The notes under the pieces were generated by a model that searched no databases, was not told the origin of the DNA, and saw only the letters and a list, made by a program, of their open reading frames with translations. Shown piece after piece: positions 10,115 through 21,201 of a stretch of 64,000 nucleotides of DNA; the stretch's first letter is position 1; every line of letters starts with the position of its first letter. The position numbers and the translations under genes are program-made. The DNA is from Eutreptiella sp. 'Long Island Sound 2002' (lineage: Eukaryota > Euglenozoa > Euglenophyceae > Eutreptiales > Eutreptiaceae). The stretch covers positions 18,373,670 through 18,437,669 of the forward strand of contig OZ038399.1 in the NCBI GenBank assembly GCA_964036045.1, given 5' to 3'.

Positions 10115-10315
10115 CTTCTGGGCAGTCCGCAGTGCAGTAACCCCAGCGACCAGACTGGTAGGCAGCGTCCCATGCACACCAACCGTCTTCCCTTGAAGCA
10201 GCGGTGCACTCGGTGTATTCGATGCCATTGAAGGTGAAGGGGAAGACACACAGTCCGACGGCCCCATCGTAGCGGTCGTCCGGGGTGACTCTCCTCTCCG
10301 ATATACAATAAATTC
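10115..10315 (-). CDS. Fibronectin type II domain exon, distal copy
   Basis: Duplicate of 3273-3473, 67 codons, phase 1-1. All four FnII cysteines and the aromatic core are kept. A Thr-to-Ile change occurs in the loop after CVFPFTFNG (GTEY to GIEY). The intact frame over 67 codons, with only one or two changes, fits recent duplication or selection. Confidence 0.82.
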
Positions 10316-10782
10316 CTAAAGAGGGTTCGAGACAGAACAGTCTGACAAAGCGCTGGCGTGCCTACCGATGGGGGCGTGCCAGCGGTCATCATCCGACCAG
10401 CCATCGGCTGGCCAACAACTGCCACCAGTGAAGTGCTAACCTCCATCGGTTGAGTGTCAACCGCCCCCTGCGGCGGTGGCTTTTTCCCACTCGCATACTA
10501 CCCACCCAACCCCCGGCAGTCGGTGGAAAACAAATTTCCTGCATTTCGGCGGCCCAGCGCCTATGGCCTCCTTACCGCACAACCAACCAAACCCCAACCC
10601 ACAGCGAAACACAAATGCACATCGCTGCAGCTCATCAGAGTGGGGGGCAGATAATGTCGCGACATGGCCGCTGCTGTCCTGCGTCCCTTATAATGGCGCA
10701 CCCCGAAAAACTGCAGAGCCAACAATCCTCTGATATCAATAATCAGCCGAACCGACGTGCACAATCAGCAACAGCAGAATAC

Positions 10783-11022
10783 CGCATGGACGGGGACCAA
10801 CTTGAGTTCCGGCGCACCCATTGCTAGAGCAGCAGTAGTCCTGGCCGCCTGCACAACTGTTTGGCCGGGCACACATGGTGGGATAATTCTTGGGGCATTG
10901 TGCCCTCTTACCCCGAGCACTACAGCAGCTCCAACCGTCAGTAACAACGTTACAGCGGGATCCATCGCCGCAGGCCAACACATTGTCTTCATCCGTGGGA
11001 TTTGTCCAAGGACAGACGACAC
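10783..11022 (-). CDS. Cys-rich secreted module exon, distal copy
   Basis: Duplicate of 3941-4180, 80 codons with the same acceptor, donor and phase. I see no amino-acid change in the Cys framework; a C-to-T change at 10982 appears silent. It lies between the vWA exon 11308-12030 and the FnII exon 10115-10315, repeating the order of the proximal copy. Confidence 0.75.
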
Positions 11023-11307
11023 CTGAGGGGAACGTACGGACTGTCAGCACAGGGCATACAGAGTGTGCTGCGTCAGGGCTGTCGGCCAACCTCTGGCATT
11101 TTCCTGGAAAGCCCTAACCTCCCCCCAACCCCAACCCCCCAACCACCGGTAACTCCTTCACCAACCACAAACAACTGCGGCTCCTCACACGTATCAGACG
11201 GACACAGCGACTGTAAAACTCGAACCACCCTCGGCTGCTGCCTTCCCTCCGCTTGTGCACCGCAATGGCTTGTACACACGGACGGGGGCTCAACACTGCA
11301 TACAAAC

Positions 11308-12030
11308 CTGCACTTGTGGTGACTGTCGGAGTAGGTGTCACGGTCGGCACCAGCGTCTCGGTCGGCAGAGGGCTTGCGGTCACACTCGCCGTTTCCGTAT
11401 CAAAGTTCGTGTTGCCCCCGCCATCAATGCTCGGCGGACAAGTGCCCCTGCTGATCAGTTCAGAGACCTTCAGCAGCGATTCGAACTCGCGCATGTACGC
11501 CCAATGGTCCACTTTGGGCTCACTGGCAATCCCCTGTAGCTCTGTCAGACTCGGGTTCCCCACTCCAACGGCGAACATGATGACGCCCTGGTCCTTCTGC
11601 TGCTGCGCCGATGATTGCGTAGCCGATGGAGACTTAGACACCCCATCAGTAATCACTTCGATCAGCCGCGTCCGGTTGGTCCCATTGCATCCCTGCTGCA
11701 TCTGGCCAGCCAGGTCAATGGCCTTGTGCGTGTTGGTCCCGCCCCCAGTGAATACAATCGCGTCGATGCACTCCATCAACTCGTCTTGCTCATGGGTCAG
11801 CGGACACACTACCTTTGCTGCCGACGAAAACGCCACAACCCCCATGCGATTGCCGTCCCAGCTCGTGAATTGCGTCCGGTTCACTCGATCCTTGACGTAT
11901 GCAACCACATGCGGCCAGTTGCTGGTCCCGATCGATCCTGATCGATCTACCACAAGTACCACATCAGCAGGGCAACAGCTCACCGTCTCGTTGCACACGC
12001 CCGGACAAGGAGTGAAAGACGACCGCTCGC
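11308..12030 (-). CDS. vWA domain exon, distal copy
   Basis: Partner of 4466-5188 at +6842 bp, 241 codons, phase 1-1. Unlike its partner it keeps the MIDAS motif DRSGSIG. Private changes are SSAAKVV (Glu to Lys) and GVSKSP (Asn to Lys). The second removes nothing essential but alters the loop following the third MIDAS aspartate. It reads GVIMF where the proximal copies read GIIMF. Confidence 0.86.
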
Positions 12031-12463
12031 CTGTGAAACAATCAGCGGGGCAACATGACACTGCTTATAGCTACTCGGAAACACTGCAAGTAACCTCAGA
12101 GACGAATGTGCACCCGATGGATATTCCTGGTAGCATGGACAACCCACACTCCTGTTTCGCAATGGATCCCGTACGAAAGCTCCTGGCGGTTGCACGCTGT
12201 TCATTCTCGAATTCGAAATGCACCCCAAAATGGCCAGAGACCGCACTAGCAAGGGACTGCGCTGGCCAGGCCAGCCATACGGTTGTGGTAAATAGGACGC
12301 ATGACATGAAACAACGGCATTCGTCGTTAGATGGCGCTCCACACACATATCAGACGGACACAGCGACTGTAAAACTCGAACCACCCTCAGCTGCTGCCTT
12401 CCCTCCGCTTGTGCACCGCAATGGCTTGTACACACGGACGGGGGCTCAACACTGCATACAAAC

Positions 12464-13228
12464 CTGCACTTGTGGTGACTGTCGGAGTAGGTGTCACGGT
12501 CGGCACCAGCGTCTCGGTCGGCAGGGGGCTTGCGGTCACACTCGCCGTTTCCGTATCAAAGTTCGTGTTGCCCCCGCCATCAATGCTCGGCGGACAAGTG
12601 CCCCTGCTGATCAGTTCAGAGACCTTCAGCAGCGACTCGAACTCGCGCATGTACGCCCAATGGTCCACTTTGGGCTCACTGGCAATCCCCTGTAGCTCTG
12701 TCAGACTCGGGTTCCCCACTCCAACGGCGAACATGATGACGCCCTGGTCCTTCTGCTGCTGCGCCGATGATTGCGTAGCCGATGGAGAGTTAGACACCCC
12801 ATCAGTAATCACTTCGATCAGCCGCGTCCGGTTGGTCCCATTGCATCCCTGCTGCATCTGGCCAGCCAGGTCAATGGCCTTGTGCGTGTTGGTCCCGCCC
12901 CCAGTGAATACAATCGCGTCGATGCACTCCATCAACTCGTCTTGCTCATGGGTCAGCGGACACACTACCTCCGCTGCCGACGAAAACGCCACAACCCCCA
13001 TGCGATTGCCGTCCCAGCTCGTGAATTGCGTCCGGTTCACTCGATCCTTGACGTATGCAACCACATGCGGCCAGTTGCTGGTCCCGATCGATCCTGATCG
13101 ATCTACCACAAGTACCACATCAGCAGGGCAACAGCTCACCGTCTCGTTGCACACGCCCGGACAAGGAGTGAAGGCCGACCGCAAAGTCGTGGGTGTGGCC
13201 GTGATGGAAGGAGTTGGTGAACTCGTTG
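12464..13228 (-). CDS. vWA exon with Thr/Pro N-terminal extension, unit 1
   Basis: A 255-codon internal exon, phase 1-1. The acceptor CATCATTTGCAG lies before 13228 and the donor GTGCAG|GTTTGT after 12464. It begins with a Ser/Thr/Pro run (TSSPTPSITATPTTL) that other vWA exons lack. Then come TPCPGVCNETVSCCPADV, a complete vWA domain with intact MIDAS residues, and a C-terminal Thr/Pro linker. An ATG just before the acceptor in the same frame (13253) is open, but it lies in the predicted pyrimidine-rich intron end, so I prefer the internal-exon reading. This version recurs once in each large unit. Confidence 0.82.
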
Positions 13229-13360
13229 CTGCAAATGATGCAGGAGATTGCAAAGGGACTGAGATGTTGGGTCAGAAGGCAGGTGTTGGTTCCTGTGATT
13301 TTTTGCACTAGAGATTTGGTGGTGCGTTGGGGTGCAATCATAGAGTCGAGCAATTTTTGT

Positions 13361-13483
13361 TTGCGGTAAACGCGAGTATTCGGTTTTGCAGTACTCGCCA
13401 ATACGATTTTTTGCACTCACGTTTACTGCAAAAAAAAAAAACACACAATTGTACAATTCTTTTCGTAATCGCGTTTACCGCAA
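13361..13483. repeat. Inverted repeat beside the LINE target site, unit 1
   Basis: TTGCGGTAAACGCGA (13361-13375) and its exact complement TCGCGTTTACCGCAA (13469-13483) flank about 93 bp. That spacer contains a third, diverged arm (ACGTTTACTGCAAA) followed by an A-run. Copies: 23813-23934, 35586-35707, 55927-56049. It could be a small foldback or MITE-like element. The LINE target begins 8 bp beyond the right arm. Confidence 0.8.
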
Positions 13484-13490
13484 GAAAAAT

Positions 13491-13500
13491 ATTACACGAC
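13491..13500. other. Empty LINE target site, unit 1
   Basis: ATTACACGAC occurs once here, followed directly by TTACAACATACACGC. In units 3 and 4 the same 10-mer is duplicated on either side of a LINE, so this is the pre-insertion state. Confidence 0.9.
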
Positions 13501-13516
13501 TTACAACATACACGCT

Positions 13517-13695
13517 ACATAACCCCTGCCATCTGGGGGGTTCCCAGCGCCTATCGCGGGGAGTAAATCAGAAGTGGCTATTTAACCCCTGCCGTCTTGG
13601 GGGCCCACATGTGGGCAAAGTGATTACATAACCCCTGCTGTCTCCGGGGCCCAAAGGTGGGCATAGTGGCCACATCACCCCTGCAATCTCCGACC
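13517..13695. repeat. About 47-bp imperfect tandem repeat (four units)
   Basis: Four imperfect copies begin ACATAACCCCTGC or ATTTAACCCCTGC and continue with a G-run, GCCCACATGTGGGCA-like palindromic sequence and a short A/G/T tail. Present also at about 23968, 41176 and 63646. Role unknown. Confidence 0.65.
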
Positions 13696-14216
13696 CCATC
13701 TTACAGCTCTCGTAGACCCCCATGAAAATGTGTGAAAATCAAATTGAGTGATTTTTTTTGTGGGGGGGTACACTCACACTGACACACAAAAACAAAGCTA
13801 GACACTCGTGTTGACGGTCAAAAAAAAGGCTGTCACACAAGTTATTCACGTGACACTGAAAAGGAAATTGCAATTTTTCCCTATATTTTCATTTCCTTTA
13901 TATTTACAGACGGACGCCATGTACAGTCCTCCTGTCCTCCTCCTCTTGGCCACTCCTTGTGAGAGAGGAAGGGTGCTTATTGGAGGCAACTGGTTGACAA
14001 GTTTGAGTTCACAATTATCAATCATCTTGAAAACAGCCTGAAAAACTGCTAAGCTTCACCTCCAAATACGCCATCACATGGTACCATGGTGTCAAACATG
14101 TCTTCTTGAACATCAATTCAGTTCATTGTCCAGTGATAATGAACATGAACAGCACATATGCTTGACACACTGGAGTTCGTCCTTAATATTCAGTTTTTTG
14201 GCCAAAACAAGCAGAT

Positions 14217-14583
14217 CCGCAGTAGCACATAGTAGGCAGCCAGCAGCTGGCAGTAGGCAGCAAGCAACAAGCAACAGGCAGCACGCAGTAAGCAGCAAGC
14301 AGTAGGCAGCAAGGAGCAGACAGCTCGCGATACGCAACAAGCATCATGTAGTAGGCAGCAAGCAACAAGCAACAGGCAGCAAGCAGCTCGTAGTAGGCAG
14401 CAAGCGGCAGGCGGCAGGCAGCAAGCAGCGGGCAGCAAGCAGTGAGCAGCTCGCAGTAGGCAGCGAGCAGCATGCAGTCGGCAGCAAGCAGCAAGCAACA
14501 GGCAGCATAGGCAGCCAGCAGCAAGCAGCAAATAGCAAGAAACAGGCATCCAGCACGCAGCAGCAAGCAGCGGCAGCAAGCAC
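14217..14583. repeat. CAGCAAG/CAGTAGG-type satellite, unit 1
   Basis: Degenerate 7-to-10-bp repeats of GCAGCAAGCA and GCAGTAGGCA. On the minus strand all three frames stay open over long stretches, giving Leu/Ala/Cys-rich translations (ACCLLLAAY and similar) with no coding character. Copies at 24667-25062 and 41875-42270 differ by short insertions. Located in the long intron between GON and vWA exons. Confidence 0.9.
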
Positions 14584-14589
14584 CCCGAG

Positions 14590-16410
14590 GAAGGGTTTCA
14601 GAGAAGATATAGGGACCGCAGTGGCCTAAATTGTTCTTGGTGTCCCTCAACATGCCACCTTAGTCGGCCCCTTTTACTAGTGTACCTGATATTCCCTCCC
14701 CTACCATCTCGGTCCCAATATTGAGTCTTGATAGGCTTATCAGGGGTCAACCAAAAATCACGATTTTTTGGCCAAGGCATGCCACCCTAAAAACCATCAG
14801 GTCGCAATGCCCATACCCCCTAAAAGCAGATGCCTCAGTCAAAAGAGCCCCTTTTGAAGGGGGGGGGCGGGTAAAAGGGCTCGATTGACACGCAAATGAA
14901 TTGTTCCCGGCCTTGTGCCAGGCTTGGGTGATCATTTGGTAGCAATGGGGGTACGTGTAAACCCATGGGGAGCCATGTAGCACCAATTTGGCCCTCCTAG
15001 TGGTGCTTATTGGCCCCTAAAAGCGCCATTTTGTGCTTATTTGCTTTGTGGTGGGCAAAACTTGGTGGGCTGGAGGACGCTAATTTTCATTACTAGAACA
15101 CTCTTACTTTGCTCACTTACATTCCTTTTATGGTCCAATCATTGTGGAAACGGATTGGCCCTGCTCGGCAAACTATCATTCGTCCTAAACTTTCAGGACA
15201 GAAACACCAAAAACAGGCGGAAAATGGCCATTTTTGACCCCTTGCTTGCCGAGAGCCGCCAATGGCTCTGGTCTTGAAATTGAATGGGCGAAAATTGCCA
15301 ATTGCTACGCCCATCAATATGAAAAGCAAGATATGAAAAGGCGATGGTCCGAATTTGAAAATAGTGGCTTGGAGAAAATGACTTGGAATCTCGCGCAAAT
15401 TCCCATTACTTTCGGCAAAACCTCATTTTTTTGCAATTCTGCTTTTTCGGCATAGAATGATTAGTACGACATGATAACTCTCACTAAACATGGACGCCTT
15501 GTAATCCTCATGTCCTCCTGCTTCTCTTCCTCCTCCTCCTTTGCCAATTTGCAATGCTTTTGTGTCCCATTGTGGAAAAAGAATGAATCCATTTGGAACC
15601 CTCTGCTTAGCACACCGGCGACATTCCTGCTTTTTGAAGACAATCATCCTGAAATCTAAGCTGGAAACGGCTGACCACTAAAATGGCCGTAGCGTGGAGC
15701 CACAGCTTGCACTTGCCTTCCTTTTGTGACCCAATCATTGCAAAAAAGTAAAGGCCTCCATTTGGAAGCAGCTACTGGGCGCACCACCGAGAGTCCTGGT
15801 CGTTCAACATTGTCAAAACATCACCTCAAAATGCCTTTGGGAACATCCCCACGGAGCTACACGAAAAATACGATGTGTTGGAGTAAATGGGCTGTCAAGG
15901 TTTCAAATATAGTGCGTTTCAGGGCTGAAAAAATGTGCCCATCGGAGGGAAATTGCCTTAAAAAGTGATCATGTGGCTGCATTTGGGTCCGTAAGTGCTA
16001 CATATAGAAAATCGCTATTTTTCAGGGGAATAGTGAAAATCCCCAAGCGCCCGAGATGGGTTCCTAGGTCACCAAACACATATTTTTGCAGAGTTGCCCA
16101 AAGGACACCAAACTCGTTTCAGGTGATGCGCATTGGCTCCGCGGTCATTTTGAGCCACTTGTACGACCATTTTGAGCCGCAAAGGATCTTAAGATCCTTC
16201 TTTGACGAACTATGAAATCAGGCAGGTTAACATGATGGAGATAGGACCGCATGTGAGATGTGATGTCCAAACTTGGGATCCCGCTGTACCCGTCAACTGG
16301 TCAGAAAGGAACTACATCCCCGTCCAATGTCCCCGTGAACTGGCATGCATTTTGTGACACATTTATTCAAAGTACAGCGATATATCTAAAACCATCAGAT
16401 ATTGACGTAC
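14590..16410. other. AT-richer part of the long GON-vWA intron, unit 1
   Basis: About 1.8 kb with no open frame of coding character. Conserved almost unchanged at 25066-26860 and, minus about 290 bp, at 42275-43785. A homopolymer G-run lies near 14860. I see no gene. It reads as intron or old transposon-derived DNA. Confidence 0.6.
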
Positions 16411-16938
16411 CTGCACAAATGCGGTTGAACCATCCTTCATCGAAAAGGGTGAGCTGCAAATATCCCGTGGTCAACTCGCATCCACCTCCATTACCCCCAC
16501 ATCTCACGGTGCAATACTGATTGTTGTCTGTACACTGCAGTGTCATGGCACTATACCATCCCTGCGATGTCCACTGCCCGCAAACACAAGAGCTTCCCGC
16601 TGCACCGGTGCACGAGCAGCTGCTCGCTCCGTCTACTGCGAAGGGAGTCACTCGAAGGTCAATAACTGCCTTTCCTAGTTCAGAATACTGTCCAGCACAA
16701 TCCCTGGCCTGGCCATATTGTAGCATGCTCGAGCCAGCTTCCAGAATGGCGAAGGTATGGTCCGTGGCATTGACTCGAAGTGTTGTGTAGTCTATTTGGA
16801 GCCGCGTCCAGGTGACTTTCGAATGATATCGTCCGGCCTGATAATCAGCGGCACAATTCAGTCGGTTGGCGTTTGTTGGGTCATTACTGACATTGTTGTT
16901 GGCGTTCGGAAGCAGGTAGAACTCGTTCAGGAGGCATT
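16411..16938 (-). CDS. GON domain exon, unit 1 (phase 1-1)
   Basis: A 176-codon internal exon. The acceptor CCCTCTCCAACAG lies before 16938, and the strong donor GTGCAG|GTACGT after 16411; both are phase 1. The product matches the GON domain known from the C-terminus of ADAMTS9/20/GON-1 metalloproteases: the NCAADYQAGRY start, WTRLQIDYTTLRVNATDHTF, QYGQARDC, GKAVIDLRVTPFAV, GQWTSQG, and a closing RCGGNGGGC. It has the cysteine pairs of that family plus an inserted SCSCTGAAGSSCVC loop. No protease domain is near. N-glycosylation sequon NAT present. The next exon downstream is the vWA exon ending at 12464, across a 3.2-kb intron. Confidence 0.78.
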
Positions 16939-17002
16939 CTGTTGGAGAGGGTAGGTCTGCATGTGGCATGTGTGCATATGCTCATTCCTTCCTGAGCGCC
17001 AC

Positions 17003-17520
17003 AGAAGCCACAGTGACACAGTGACCGCAGCAGCACGTGCAGCCCCGCTTTTGTTGGGAGAACCAGGGCAGCCGGTGTGTGGCATGTGTGCATATGCTCA
17101 TTCCTTCAGGGAGGGAAGCATGTGAAGGAGGCCCCCGCCTCTTCAGGGCCAGATCGCTCATGTGCAAGGAGGGAGGCGGAGGGGGTTCTCCTGCCCCCCA
17201 ACCCCCGGAGCTGCCCCCCTGAGAGCACATCGCGACAGAGAGGTCGCAAAGTTAGCAGCACCCGCCCCCCCCCCCGTGGCTCAACGTGCTGGGCTCGTCG
17301 AGTCGCCTGTGGCGCAACCGCATGTCGCGCACGTGAAAACCATGTGGACAACACGCTCACCGACAGACCACAGCCCGCCCAATGCAGGACCAGACACCGC
17401 AATGTACATCCATTTGCAACTGACCACCGGTTGTACTGAGCGCCACAGAAGCCACAGTGACACAGTGACCGCAGCAGCACGTGCAGCCCCGCTTTTGTTG
17501 GGAGAACCAGGGCAGCCGGT
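17003..17520. repeat. About 80-bp duplicated segment (17003-17080 and 17438-17520)
   Basis: The stretch from GAGCGCCACAGAAGCC to GGGCAGCCGGT occurs twice, 435 bp apart, and again at both positions in units 2 and 3. On the minus strand one frame is Cys-rich (GCTCCCGHC). The second copy overlaps the donor end of the candidate small Cys exon at 17508-17594; the first may be a relic of an exon duplication. Confidence 0.7.
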
Positions 17521-17594
17521 AACGCAACGCCCCGGGCCAAAACCGCGATTGTCATCCATGAAATGGGGATGCAGGGGCTCACAGGCATGGCATT
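17508..17594 (-). CDS. Candidate small Cys-rich exon, unit 1 (phase 1-1)
   Basis: A possible 29-codon exon. Acceptor TGCAAATCAG before 17594 and donor CCCTG|GTTCTC after 17508, both phase 1 like the rest of the locus. It would encode ECHACEPLHPHFMDDN and then GRCVTGCPG, a CxxC...CxxxC pattern loosely like furin-type or TNFR-like Cys repeats. It lies just upstream of the GON exon in transcription order. The donor is only fair and the exon is short, so this is tentative. The frame is kept in the copies at 27963-28049 and 44885-44971. Confidence 0.35.
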
Positions 17595-17759
17595 CTGATT
17601 TGCAGTGTACACTCGTGACCCGGTTCGCATGCCACCGAGTCAGGCGGTGACCTACGGGGGATCTGCTGTGGGTATCCAAACTCAAAACCACAATCTTTGG
17701 GAGTCACAGCCGCTCAAGCAAAAAAAACCGATGATCCAACTCGAATCTCCACATTTGTG

Positions 17760-18365
17760 CCTAAGAAAGTGCCCCCCCCCCCCCCGCCCCCCCATGTCCT
17801 ACCACGGGCCAGGTTCTGGTTTAGGGCCCAGAAGTGCGGAAACACAGCGTCACCGTGTTTGCACAAGCCCGCGTTACCGCACGGAACATACCCAAGGGGG
17901 GGTCGCTCGACCCAGTCCTACTGCTACCCACCCCCCCACTATCTCCCGAAACCCGGGGGGGGGGGGGGGGGCAGGAGGTTTTTTCCGGGGGGCGGCCCCA
18001 GGGGGCACGGGGGGGGGGGGGTTTCGCGCCAGTACACACTTGCCATGGTTTGACAGAGGGGGGGGGGGGGTCGGGCACCTCCGAACAGTTGGGTATGCGG
18101 CCCACGTGTAATCCGACCATTCGCACCGCCCCTAACCCCAACATAGGGTAGGGTTGCATCGGCTTGGGTATACCCGGCCATGGGTACCGGGAACCTTGGG
18201 GGGGAGGGGGTCCTGAGGTGGTCATGGGGTTAGCAGCACAGCATGAGGTTCGAGGTACAGCTGTGGTTAGCAATGCAGCATGGGGTTTGAGGTACAGCAT
18301 AGGATTAAGGCACACCATGGGATTAGAGGCACGGGGCTATGTGTGTGTCTTGGGTAGGGGGGGGG
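17760..18365. repeat. Poly-G/poly-C rich block, unit 1
   Basis: Contains a C-run near 17773, G-runs near 17956, 18009, 18058 and 18199, and the recurring boundary ATCTCCCGAAACCCGGGGG. Also a short tandem GGTTAGCA/GGGGTTTGAGGTACAGC region at 18222-18330. Translations are Pro- or Gly-rich artefacts. G-run lengths differ between units (for example 29701, 45335), consistent with slippage. No gene supported here, though the first exon of the GON-containing gene should lie in this interval. Confidence 0.75.
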
Positions 18366-18481
18366 CTACAAGTCCTTGAAAAGCTCTCCCTTTGAGGAAG
18401 AGGAGGAGTCAGAGCGGCGAGTCCGCTTTGCTTGAAGCTCCCTCGCAGCTTCGTCTTTCCTCTTTTTGTTGCGCTTTCCAA
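18366..18481 (-). CDS. Candidate terminal exon with Lys/Arg/Ser-rich tail, unit 1
   Basis: After the WD40-vWA exon, the next conserved minus-strand frame ending in a stop codes for GKRNKKRKDEAARELQ, AKRTRRSDSSSSSKG and ELFKDL, then TAG. A phase-1 acceptor (ATATTTGGTCAG) precedes 18481, which matches the phase-1 donor at 19399. The tail is polybasic then Ser-rich, as in a cytoplasmic tail or nuclear-type signal. No membrane segment is visible next to it. Copies at 30115-30230 and 50605-50720 keep the frame although the flanking G-runs change length. The third has Arg to Gln (AKQTRRS). Confidence 0.4.
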
Positions 18482-18529
18482 CTGACCAAATATTCCCCAG
18501 GCGCCGTTGGCGCCAGCATACGTGGAAGC

Positions 18530-19398
18530 AATATCTCCCGAAACCCGGGGGGGGGGGGGGGGGCTGGGGGGGGTGGCATCCTAGGACCGGGCCCGGCGAC
18601 CCCCCCGTGCACGTACCACAGAACACATGCTGCAGACATAAGCCAACCCTACCCCTCAAAACATGACAATACAAAGCAGTTCTCTTCATGTGCATATCTC
18701 AGGTACCACCCAGTTCCTTGCACATGGAATTACAGCTACACCAACCCTTTGACACCCATATGGACCCTTCCTGCAGCCTGCAGGAAGCTACAAAAACCAC
18801 ATTCTCTATTGAATTGGAACCGCAAAACACGATGCAGGCAAAAAAAGCCCAAAAGTGCGGAAACACGGGGTAGCCGTGTTTGGACAAGCCCATGTTCGGA
18901 CAAGGGGGCAGGGGGTGGCCCTTCAAGTCTCGAAAGAAAGCACAACAAATGCCATGCAAAATGGAGCATAGCAACTCGTGCCCTTGACGGTAGCACCATC
19001 TGTGAGGACCTTATGCCTTGGGGGGCGGCGCAGGGGGGCATGGCCTTTGTGATGACTGTTGTTCCGAACAGATCTCCTAAAAATGCAGTGTTCTCTTCAC
19101 AAAACACAAATTCCAATTGGTGTGGGAGTCCTTTCCGTACGCACAACCGATCCAACCTCAACGCTGCAATCCAGTGAACACACTGAAAGCAACTCCGCTG
19201 GCTGGGCCGGGCGATACCGTTTTGGTGCATGTGACGCTCGACAAAAAATAAAACATTCGTCGGTGGATGGCGCTCCACACACATATCAGACGGACACAGC
19301 GACTGTAAAACTCGACGCACCCCTGCTGGCTGCGCTCCTTCCTCGCTGCCCTGGTATGCCTCGTACACCGTGCCAGGGGCTCGACACCGCATCCACAC
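18530..19398 (-). other. Intron between WD40-vWA exon and terminal exon, unit 1
   Basis: Holds a poly-G run after CCCGAAACCC (18546), a hairpin GTGCGGAAACAC...GTGTTTGGAC near 18855-18890 and the shared intron segment TTTTACAGTCGCTGTGTCC near the WD40-vWA donor. No exon supported. Confidence 0.5.
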
Positions 19399-21201
19399 CT
19401 GCAGCTCTCGGAGTAGGTGTCACGGTTTGCGTGGGCAGAGGGCTTGCGGTCACACTCGCCGTTTCCGTATCAAAGTTCGTGTTGCCCCCGCCATCAATGC
19501 TCGGCGGACAAGTGCCCCGGCTGATCAGTTCAGAGACCTTCAGCAGCGATTCGAAATCGCGCATGTACGCCCAATGGTCCACTTTGGGCTCACTGGCAAT
19601 CCCCTGTAGCTCTGTCAGACTCGGGTTCCCCACTCCAACGGCGAACATGATGATGCCCTGGTCCTTCTGCTGCTGCGCCGATGATTGCGTAGCCGATGGA
19701 GAGTTAGACACCCCATCAGTAATCACTTCGATCAGCCGCGTCCGGTTGGTCCCATTGCATCCCTGCTGCATCTGGCCAGCCAGGTCAATGGCCTTGTGCG
19801 TGTTGGTCCCGCCCCCAGTGAATACAATCGCGTCGATGCACTCCGTCAACTCGTCTTGCTCATGGGTCAGCGGACACACTACCTCCGCTGCCGACGAAAA
19901 CGCCACAACCCCCATGCGATTGCCGTCCCAGCTCGTGAATTGCGTCCGGTTCACTCGATCCTTGACGTATGCAATCACATGCGGCCAGTTGCTGGTCCCG
20001 ATCGATCCTGATCGATCTACCACCAGCATTACATCCGCTGGGCAACAGCTCACCGTCTCGTTGCATACAGGGCATGGACTGTCGCATCCCATGGATGGCA
20101 CATACCGATGGTAGTCCCATACATCCCAGCGTGCATTGGACGATGCTGTCTCCCCAGTCCTTCCCGCAGGAAGGTCAGAAACCGCATCGGAGATGTAATA
20201 CTGGAATCCCACAACCACTTGCGAGTATCGCCCTCCCACGGGGGAGAACACACCCGCCAGGGGATAGCCCAGTGGGACATACACCGAAGAGTACGCTGCT
20301 TCATACCACTGAGCCCCCGTTGCAACATCCCAAATCGCAATCCGTGGGTCGTCGCTAAGCGTCAGGATGGAGGCGCCATCCGACGACCACGCAACCGCCT
20401 TCACTCGGGAGGACGCCGCCCACTCGCGAGGCCCGAACGCGGACCACGCCCCGTTGGGATGCAGCCAGGCCCCCGACGTGAAGTCCCAGACCCCAATGCG
20501 GCTCCGCAGCACGGAGTTCTGGTTCACCCACTGGCCGTACACGAACTTGGTACCGTCCGGCGAGACCGCCAACGCCCGCCTGAACAAGTAGAATGACGTC
20601 CCCATGTCCCAGAACTGGACCTGGCTCCCGGTGGATGCATTCCACAGGTGTATCCCGTGCGCAGTGTTGGCGGAACTGTAGTACGTGGCCGTCAACAGGT
20701 GTCCACTGGGCAAATACGCCAAAGCTTCGCATCGGTAAGGCAAGGTCCAAGACGTCCCGGCTGCGCCACTGCCGACGTCCCAAATCTGCAGGACGCTGTT
20801 CGTCCACACTGCCGCTGCCGTCAATCGGTCCGGGGCCCATGCAAAGGCGTTGATCTGCCCCGTGTTATAAAAAGCCTGCAATTGTGTGGGCGTTGCTCCT
20901 GAAACATCCCACAGCCGCAGGGACCGATCAGTGTAGCTATGCGTCATGAGTTGTTGCCCATTCAGGCTCCACTCCAGTGTGTAGATGTATGGATACGACG
21001 TTCCATGAGGCTGCCACCTGTGCAATATGGCCATCGTCACAGCATCCCAGATGATGACCCATCCATCGTGATCTCCAGATGCAATCTTCGTCCCATCCGG
21101 TGAGTACCGCACATCGTGAATCTTATTGGTATGATGTCTCGCCGTGATGTTCTGGTTCTCCAGTGGTCTCATGGAGCCACATGCCAAGGTCTTGGTGGAC
21201 A
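19399..21201 (-). CDS. WD40 propeller-vWA fusion exon, unit 1
   Basis: 601 codons, phase 1-1, acceptor GGTTCCACAG before 21201 and donor GCTGCAG|GTGTGG after 19399. It is seven codons shorter than 6778-8601 because the Thr/Pro linker is PTQTVTPTPRAAG. All seven blades and the MIDAS residues are intact. Private changes include NKIHDV, DRLTAAAV, DELTECID (Met to Thr) and MRDFESLL (Glu to Asp). No stop or frameshift over 1.8 kb, which argues for function or a very recent origin. It is followed by the basic terminal exon candidate. Confidence 0.85.

Noticed and set aside
13136-13456. Minus-strand frame covering the Ser/Thr/Pro start of the vWA exon in another register
   Set aside because: It is a shadow of the exon and its intron; the vWA frame itself has a clear phase-1 acceptor at 13228.
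14113-14653. Leu/Ala/Cys-rich minus-strand frames (also in units 2 and 3)
   Set aside because: Translation of the CAGCAAG-type satellite; all frames are open and composition is non-protein-like.
15041-16260. Several 60-90 codon frames in the long intron
   Set aside because: No coding character, no start context, and they are duplicated only as part of the unit.
17821-18318. Pro- and Gly-rich frames across poly-G/poly-C blocks
   Set aside because: Low-complexity translations whose frame changes with each G-run length; not conserved.
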